This document shows, piece by piece, positions 59,844-64,000 of a stretch of 64,000 bases of DNA. Location of the stretch: positions 1,752,116-1,816,115 of the forward strand of contig NZ_LMHU01000001.1 of the NCBI RefSeq assembly GCF_001428505.1. The letters are read 5' to 3'. A model generated the notes under the pieces. It had not been told where the DNA came from. It did no database searches and saw only the letters and a program-made list of their open reading frames with translations. Made by a program: the position numbers and the translations under genes. The stretch comes from Terrabacter sp. Root181. GTDB taxonomy: Bacteria; Actinomycetota; Actinomycetes; Actinomycetales; Dermatophilaceae. The number at the start of each line of letters is the position of its first letter. The stretch's first letter is position 1.

Positions 59844-61079
59844 ATGACCGACACCCCAGCCCCCGCCGCCGAGTCCGCCCCCCAGCCCACTACCGAGGCC
59901 GTCGACGTGCAGCCGCCGGTCGCGCTGCCCGAGCCGACGACGGCCCGTCCCGTGCCGGGGCAGCTGACCTTCCAGGCGCCCCGCCGCGGCAAGCCGCCGC
60001 GCCATCTCGCCGACTTCACGCCGGCCGAGCGCAAGGAAGCCGTCGAGTCCTTGGGGCACAAGGGGTTCCGGGCCAAGCAGCTGTCGACGCACTACTTCGA
60101 GCGGCTCGAGGACGATCCCGAGCAGATGACCGACCTGCCCAAGGCGGTGCGGTCCGAGCTCGTCGCCGACCTCCTCCCGACCCTGCTCACGCCCATCGTG
60201 CAGCGCGTCGCCGACGACGGCCAGACGATGAAGTACGCGTGGCGCCTGCACGACGGCGCGATCGTGGAGTCCGTGCTCATGCGCTACCCCAACCGCGTGA
60301 CGATCTGCATCTCGAGCCAGGCCGGCTGCGGCATGAACTGCCCGTTCTGCGCGACCGGCCAGGCGGGCCTGACCCGCAACATGTCGGCGGGCGAGATCGT
60401 CGAGCAGGTCGTCTGGGCCGCTCGGGCTCTGCGACGGGGTGAGCTCGCCGGCGGCGGCGACGAGGACCGGGAGGCGCCGCTGCGCGTCAGCAACGTCGTC
60501 TTCATGGGCATGGGCGAGGCGCTGGCCAACTACAAGGCGTCGGTCGGCGCCATCCGTCGCCTCACCGACCAGGCCCCCGATGGCCTCGGCATGTCGGCCC
60601 GCGGCATCACGATGTCGACGGTCGGCCTCGTGCCCGGCATCGACAAGCTGACGGCCGAGGGCATCCCGGTGACGCTGGCCCTGTCACTGCACGCCCCCGA
60701 CGACGAGCTGCGCAACGAGCTCGTGCCGATCAACACCCGGTGGTCCGTCGACGAGGCGCTCGACGCCGCCTACCGCTACTTCGAGGCGACCGGTCGGCGC
60801 GTGTCGATCGAGTACGCCCTCATCCGCGACATCAACGACCAGGGCTGGCGCGCCGACCTGCTCGGCGAGAAGCTGAACCGGCGCGGCAAGGGGTGGGTGC
60901 ACGTCAACCCGATCCCGCTCAACCCGACGCCGGGCTCGAAGTGGACCGCGAGCCGACGCGGTGTCGAGCAGAACTTCGTCGAGAGGCTGCGCGCCCACGG
61001 CATCCCGACGACCATCCGCGACACCCGGGGCCAGGACATCGACGGCGCCTGCGGCCAGCTCGCCGCCTCGACCGCCTGA
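59844..61079 (+). CDS. rlmN: 23S rRNA (adenine-2503-C2)/tRNA methyltransferase RlmN
   Basis: 411 residues. RlmN is a radical-SAM enzyme that methylates A2503 of 23S rRNA and A37 of some tRNAs. The 4Fe-4S cysteines are Cys162, Cys166 and Cys169 in [10 protein letters not shown]-terminal catalytic cysteine lies in [12 protein letters not shown]. The first ~45 residues are a non-conserved Pro/Ala extension. ATG 59844 has GGAGGGGAG upstream. Confidence 0.96.
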   Translation: MTDTPAPAAESAPQPTTEAVDVQPPVALPEPTTARPVPGQLTFQAPRRGKPPRHLADFTPAERKEAVESLGHKGFRAKQLSTHYFERLEDDPEQMTDLPKAVRSELVADLLPTLLTPIVQRVADDGQTMKYAWRLHDGAIVESVLMRYPNRVTICISSQAGCGMNCPFCATGQAGLTRNMSAGEIVEQVVWAARALRRGELAGGGDEDREAPLRVSNVVFMGMGEALANYKASVGAIRRLTDQAPDGLGMSARGITMSTVGLVPGIDKLTAEGIPVTLALSLHAPDDELRNELVPINTRWSVDEALDAAYRYFEATGRRVSIEYALIRDINDQGWRADLLGEKLNRRGKGWVHVNPIPLNPTPGSKWTASRRGVEQNFVERLRAHGIPTTIRDTRGQDIDGACGQLAASTA

Positions 61080-61169
61080 CACGCGTACGCTGACGGGGTC
61101 GTGCCCGGCTCGGGCGCTGGTGACGAGTCGCCGGGCTGAGCGCGGGGCGGCCCACCAGGAGGTACGCGC

Positions 61170-62318
61170 ATGGACCAGCTCAGCCTCGGCGTCATGGCCC
61201 GGTCGCTCAAGGAGAACGAGCACCGGCTGCCGCTGCACCCCAAGCACGTCGACCGCATCCCCGTGGAGCTGCGCGGCCGGGTCTTCCTCGAGACCGGCTA
61301 CGGCGAGCGGCACGGCGTCTCCGACGACCAGCTCGAGCGCTTCGTCGGCGGCTTCCGCAGCCGCGAGCAGCTCGTGGCGGAGTGCGACGTCATCCTCGCG
61401 CCCAAGCCCCTGCTCAGCGACATCTCGGCCCTGCGGGAGGGCCAGGTCCTCTGGGGCTGGCCGCACTGCGTGCAGGACGCCGAGCTCACCCAGGTCGCCA
61501 TCGACCGGCAGCTGACGCTCATCGCGTTCGAGGCGATGAACCACTGGAACAAGGACGGCTCCTTCAGCCTCCACGTCTTCCACAAGAACAACGAGCTCGC
61601 CGGCTACTGCTCGGTGCTGCACGCCCTCCAGATCGCCGGCATCACGGGCGACTACGGCCCGCAGCGCCGCGCGGTCGTCATCGGCTTCGGTGCGACGGCC
61701 CGTGGCGCCGTCACCGCGCTCAACGCCCTCGGGATCGGTGACGTCGACGTGCTCACGCATCGACAGAAGGCGGCCGTCGCCTCGCCCATCCACTCGGCCC
61801 GGATCGTGCACTTCGACACCGACGACACGACGGCGCGCGTGAGCCACGCCGTGACCGAGCACGGCCCGGTGGCGCTGGGGGAGTTCCTCGCCGAGCACGA
61901 CATCGTCGTCAACTGCGTGCTCCAGGACACCGACGCGCCCATCACCTTCATGACGGGCGACGACCTCAAGCGGATGACGCCGGGCAGCATCGTCATCGAC
62001 GTCTCGTGCGACGAAGGCATGGGGTTCAGCTGGGCGAAGCCGACGACCTTCACCGAGCCGACCTTCCTCGTCGGCGACCACGTGCTCTACTACGCCGTCG
62101 ACCACAGCCCGTCCTACCTCTGGGACGCCGCGACGTGGGAGATCAGCGAGGCGCTCCTGCCCTTCCTGCCGACCGTCATGGGCGGCCCCGATGCGTGGGA
62201 CGCCTCCCCGACGGTCCGGCGGGCCATCGAGATCCGTGGCGGCGAGATCCAGAACCCCGCGATCCTGTCGTTCCAGGGTCGTTCGTCGAAGCACCCGCAC
62301 CTCCCGCTTGCGACCTGA
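61170..62318 (+). CDS. Alanine dehydrogenase/PNT-family protein, N5-(carboxyethyl)ornithine synthase-like
   Basis: 382 residues with AlaDH/PNT N-terminal and NAD-binding domains: LGVMARSLKENEHRLPLHP resembles the KEIKxxExRV start and VVIGFGATARGAV is the dinucleotide site. The C-terminal part (VSCDEGMGFSWAKPTTF) is more like N5-(carboxyethyl)ornithine synthase or saccharopine dehydrogenase than true alanine dehydrogenase, but the length exceeds the ~315 residues of CeoA. The substrate is uncertain. AGGAGG lies upstream of ATG 61170, and a TACGCT -10 near 61090 gives a leader of about 70 bases. Confidence 0.83.
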   Translation: MDQLSLGVMARSLKENEHRLPLHPKHVDRIPVELRGRVFLETGYGERHGVSDDQLERFVGGFRSREQLVAECDVILAPKPLLSDISALREGQVLWGWPHCVQDAELTQVAIDRQLTLIAFEAMNHWNKDGSFSLHVFHKNNELAGYCSVLHALQIAGITGDYGPQRRAVVIGFGATARGAVTALNALGIGDVDVLTHRQKAAVASPIHSARIVHFDTDDTTARVSHAVTEHGPVALGEFLAEHDIVVNCVLQDTDAPITFMTGDDLKRMTPGSIVIDVSCDEGMGFSWAKPTTFTEPTFLVGDHVLYYAVDHSPSYLWDAATWEISEALLPFLPTVMGGPDAWDASPTVRRAIEIRGGEIQNPAILSFQGRSSKHPHLPLAT

Positions 62319-62354
62319 CCCGGGCTGCAGCGACCCGGGAAGGGAGAGGACGGC

Positions 62355-63941
62355 GTGCTCACTCTGCTGGCGGGGCAACCGATCCTGCTCCTCGCGCTGC
62401 TCCTGCTCGTCGGCACGATGCTGGGGCGGGTCCGTCTGGGGACGGTCGAGATCGGCCCGGCCGGAGTGCTCTTCGCCGCGATCGCCGTGTCGGCCATCGG
62501 CGTCGCGAACGGGGTGAAGCTCCAGATCCCGGAGAACGTCGGCACGCTCGGACTCGTGCTCTTCACCTACACGATCGGGGTCGTCTCGGGCCCGAGCTTC
62601 TTCGCGTCCCTGCCCCGAGGGTGGCCGGTGATGCTCACGGTCGTGGCCACGATCGCCGTCGTCGCGGTCGCAGCAGTGCTGGTGGGCCGGGCCCTCGGGC
62701 TGACGTCGTCGGTCGTGGCCGGGGCCTTCACCGGCGCCCTGACCAACACCCCCGCCCTCGCCGCGGCGACCGAACGGGCCGCCGATCCTGCCGGCCCGAC
62801 CGTCGGCTACTCCATCGCCTACCTCTGGGGCGTCGTCGGGATGCTCCTCGCGGCGGCGTGGTCGCTGCGCCATCGTGGCAACGAGGCACCTCCCAGCGAG
62901 CCGCTCGTGCACCAGACGATCCGCACGGAACGCGGGGAGGGGCTCTCCCTCGCCGACGTCGAGGAGCGCTACGACCACAAGGTCACCTTCTCGAGGCTCA
63001 AGCACGACCACCTCTCGAACCCGACGCTCGTGGCCGACGACGAGCTGCTGCTCGGTCCGAACGACCTCGTCACGGTCGTCGGACCGCGTGACCTCGTCGA
63101 CCGGGTCACACTCGAGCTCGGCCACCGCTCCTCGCACGACATCGTCGAGGGGCACGAGGACCTGGACTACCGCCGGGTGACGGTCTCGAACGAGAAGATC
63201 GCCGGCCGATCGGTGGGCGCGATCGACCTCGAGGGCCGCTTCGGCGCCCACATCAGCCGGGTGCGGCGCGCAGACGTCGACCTCGTGGCCGCGCCGGGGC
63301 TCGTGCTGCAGATGGGTGACCGGGTGCGCGTCACGTCGCCGGTCCAGCGGATGCCGGAGGTGTCGGCCTTCCTCGGGGACTCCGACCGGGGGATGTCCGA
63401 CATCAACCCGGTCGGCTTCGCCCTCGGGCTCTCGATCGGCCTGCTCGTCGGCATGGTTCACATCCCCCTGCCGGGCGGGGGTTTCGCCCTCGGCGCGGCC
63501 GCTGGGACGCTGCTCACCGGCCTCGTGTTCGGCCGGCTCGGCCGCCTCGGTCCCGTCGTGACCTCGATGTCGAACGGCGCGGCCCAGTCCTTGTCCTACT
63601 TCGGCGTCATCACCTTCCTCGCATATGCCGGCACCCGGGCAGGCGAGCGGATCGTCGGTGCGATCACCTCCGACCTCGGCTGGAAGGTCGCCGTGCTCGG
63701 TTTCGTCGTCACGACGGGAGCCGCCGTGCTGCTGCTCCTGGCCGGGCGCCTCGTCCACCGCATGGGCGGGACCCAGCACGCCGGCATGCTGGCCGGTGCG
63801 CAGACCCAGCCTGCGATCCTGGCGTTCGCCAACGACCGCACCGGCTTCGACACCCGAGTGAGCCTCGGCTACGTGCTCGTCTACCCGGTGGCGATGATCG
63901 CCAAGATCGTCATCGTGCAGGTCCTCGCCGGGCTCGGCTGA
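62355..63941 (+). CDS. AspT/YidE/YbjL-type (AAE family) transporter with two TrkA_C domains
   Basis: 528 residues. Two membrane blocks of about 5 helices each (residues 1-175 and 350-528) flank a cytosolic region with two RCK_C (TrkA C-terminal) domains (about 190-345). This duplicated layout is that of the aspartate:alanine exchanger family. FTGALTNTPALAAA and GAQTQPAILAFANDRT are the paired pore-region motifs. The carried solute is unknown. GTG 62355 has AAGGGAGAGGA upstream. A 9-bp tandem repeat begins right after the stop. Confidence 0.88.
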   Translation: MLTLLAGQPILLLALLLLVGTMLGRVRLGTVEIGPAGVLFAAIAVSAIGVANGVKLQIPENVGTLGLVLFTYTIGVVSGPSFFASLPRGWPVMLTVVATIAVVAVAAVLVGRALGLTSSVVAGAFTGALTNTPALAAATERAADPAGPTVGYSIAYLWGVVGMLLAAAWSLRHRGNEAPPSEPLVHQTIRTERGEGLSLADVEERYDHKVTFSRLKHDHLSNPTLVADDELLLGPNDLVTVVGPRDLVDRVTLELGHRSSHDIVEGHEDLDYRRVTVSNEKIAGRSVGAIDLEGRFGAHISRVRRADVDLVAAPGLVLQMGDRVRVTSPVQRMPEVSAFLGDSDRGMSDINPVGFALGLSIGLLVGMVHIPLPGGGFALGAAAGTLLTGLVFGRLGRLGPVVTSMSNGAAQSLSYFGVITFLAYAGTRAGERIVGAITSDLGWKVAVLGFVVTTGAAVLLLLAGRLVHRMGGTQHAGMLAGAQTQPAILAFANDRTGFDTRVSLGYVLVYPVAMIAKIVIVQVLAGLG

Positions 63942-64000
63942 GCCCGACGAGCCCGACGAGCCCGACGAGCCCGACGAGCCCGACGAGCCCGACGAGCCCG
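63942..64000. repeat. 9-bp tandem repeat running off the window end
   Basis: The unit GCCCGACGA repeats about 6.5 times without variation from one base after the transporter stop to the last base. It may be a variable-number repeat or the coding end of a convergent gene with Ser-Ser-Gly or Arg-Arg-Ala repeats. Confidence 0.9.

Noticed and set aside
60684..63779. 1031-codon open frame on the - strand opposite rlmN, the dehydrogenase and the transporter
   Set aside because: Its composition is antisense-like and it has no recognisable domain; the three + strand genes explain the region.

Overview
The window is a GC-rich (roughly 70% or more by eye), densely coding stretch of an actinobacterial chromosome. 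Gene content and order (coaD-yceD-rpmF-rnc-mutM ... smc ... ftsY ... amt-glnB-glnD ... ffh ... rpsP-KH-rimM-trmD ... rplS-lepB-lepB-rnhB-DUF2469-yraN-comM-dprA-xerC ... rpsB-tsf ... pyrH-frr-cdsA ... rlmN) are the conserved core of Actinomycetota. The details fit Micrococcales, most like the Intrasporangiaceae/Dermatophilaceae group (Janibacter, Knoellia, Terrabacter, Tetrasphaera relatives). The taxon is an inference from synteny and base composition; no rRNA is present. I see no tRNA, rRNA, CRISPR array, prophage or insertion sequence.

Layout. 1-2850: end of coaD, then yceD-rpmF-rnc-mutM (ribosome and DNA repair). 2913-10500: a sodium/solute symporter with a small membrane partner, a ferredoxin-reductase-type flavoprotein divergent from a hydroxyacid-oxoacid transhydrogenase, an M3 peptidase and a MOSC protein. 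10631-14987: a 6PGDH-like oxidoreductase, an OatA-like acyltransferase, acylphosphatase, chorismate mutase and a PPOX flavoprotein. 15108-20343: smc, a small membrane ORF and ftsY. 20542-24785: ammonium transporter, PII and GlnD. 24859-31052: Nudix, ffh, an HtrA-like protease, an alpha/beta hydrolase, an amidohydrolase and a GNAT protein. 31268-41306: rpsP to dprA. 41558-46605: xerC, an M23 peptidase, an aminotransferase and a large membrane protein. 46882-48735: rpsB-tsf. 48876-51728: an ABM-domain membrane protein, then an SQR/TusE/DsrE2 sulfur operon. 51844-56468: a two-component pair whose kinase is fused to a DUF4153/4173-type membrane domain, then a frameshifted class V aminotransferase. 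56548-63941: pyrH, frr, cdsA, an SDR, rlmN, an AlaDH/PNT-family dehydrogenase and an AspT/YidE-type transporter.

Expression signals. Many transcription units look leaderless: a TANNNT -10 hexamer lies 6-7 bp before the first ATG or GTG. I used this to choose starts for about a dozen genes. Transcription units end in long G+C-rich perfect hairpins without U-tracts, the usual actinobacterial form.

Most interesting points: (1) the compact sqr-tusE-dsrE2 operon, with a TACCC-N4-GGGTA operator-like palindrome on its promoter; (2) the heptamer GTATGCC/GGCATAC, which I counted 31 times on both strands, several-fold above composition and enriched between genes; (3) a TrmD-GNAT fusion; (4) a histidine kinase-DUF4153/4173 fusion with an internal Shine-Dalgarno and GTG; (5) 21-bp repeats lying in opposite orientation on the two sides of xerC-M23; (6) a divergent promoter whose two -10 elements share one TA step.
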